Source of the DNA: Desulfobacterales bacterium
GTDB lineage: Bacteria; Desulfobacterota; DSM-4660; Desulfatiglandales; Desulfatiglandaceae
Assembly (NCBI GenBank): GCA_022013615.1
Contig: JAKLQB010000519.1
Location: 1-6,785 of the forward strand
Reading direction: 5' to 3'
DNA: 6,785 bases
The notes under the pieces were generated by a model. The model had not been told where the DNA came from. It ran no database searches and saw nothing but the letters and a program-made list of their open reading frames with translations. This document shows, one piece after another, positions 6,698 through 6,785 of the stretch. Position numbers and translations under genes: made by a program. Position 1 is the stretch's first letter. The number at the start of each line of letters is the position of its first letter.

Positions 6698-6785
6698 ACT
6701 AAAGCATCCACAGCCACGGGTTTGCTCCCGGAAATAATCACAGGGTTAATGTCAATCTCTTTGATTCTCTCATTCTCTAAACCTA
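6685..6785 (-). CDS. C-terminal end of ADP-forming acyl-CoA synthetase (partial)
   Basis: On the minus strand, 32 codons and a TAG stop (6685-6687) are visible, reading GLENERIKEIDINPV and then IISGSKPVAVDALVVLS. The pattern EIDINPx...VAVDAxVxL is characteristic of the end of the ATP-grasp domain in ADP-forming acetate/acyl-CoA ligases and the related protein acetyltransferases (Pat-like). Those enzymes interconvert an acyl-CoA, ADP and phosphate with the free acid, CoA and ATP, or acetylate lysines when fused to a GNAT domain. The 5' part lies to the right of the window, so domain order and exact substrate cannot be told. It is transcribed convergently with the lon/tRNA-Val unit. The family call is fairly secure and the subfamily is open. 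Confidence 0.75.
   Translation of the reverse strand, partial: GLENERIKEIDINPVIISGSKPVAVDALVVLS

Overview
The window is a chromosomal segment centred on a protein quality-control operon, tig-clpP-clpX-lon, all on the + strand. The four genes are packed with gaps of 5 bp and 4 bp and then an 8-bp overlap, so they are almost certainly one transcription unit. Trigger factor meets nascent chains at the ribosome, ClpX unfolds substrates and feeds them to ClpP, and Lon is a separate ATP-dependent protease. All key catalytic and nucleotide-binding motifs are present. This gene order, the flanking tRNAs and the end of an ADP-forming acyl-CoA synthetase gene suggest a Desulfobacterota (deltaproteobacteria-like) bacterium. 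That placement is an inference from gene order and protein character, not from a phylogeny.

Left region (1-509): no protein-coding gene is visible. Positions 1-238 are very AT-rich and bounded by a perfect 54-bp inverted repeat (1-54 and 185-238). The spacer holds a good sigma70-like promoter (TTGACT, 16 bp, TATAAC) and two direct copies of a 9-mer 11 bp apart, each containing the palindrome TATGCATA. Eleven bases after the repeat, a tRNA-Leu(UAG) sequence begins abruptly at the first base of the anticodon loop and runs to a normal CCA end (250-303); the 5' half of the tRNA is replaced by unrelated DNA. This looks like the attachment-site junction of an element integrated into the tRNA-Leu anticodon loop just upstream of tig, although an assembly artefact at the window edge cannot be excluded. 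Positions 304-509 form the tig leader, with small hairpins and no convincing own promoter.

Core region (510-6177): tig, clpP, clpX and lon, with no frameshift or truncation. ClpX has substitutions in its usually conserved VIGQ motif (VIEQ), and ClpP has Thr instead of the usual Ala just before the catalytic Ser.

Right region (6178-6785): lon is followed without an obvious terminator by a strong promoter (TTGACA, 17 bp, TAGATT) and a complete tRNA-Val(UAC). The remaining intergenic stretch is dense in repeats: two GC-rich hairpins, an imperfect inverted-repeat element whose arms are each built from four 7-bp CGAA/CTTCG-type units, a perfect 7-bp hairpin, and four AGTACC repeats with a 14-bp palindrome. 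At the right edge the last 32 codons of a minus-strand gene are visible and match the C-terminus of the ATP-grasp part of ADP-forming acyl-CoA synthetases.

The coding core is ordinary housekeeping sequence. The part most worth following up is the left junction at tRNA-Leu, because what lies to the left of the window is probably a mobile element.
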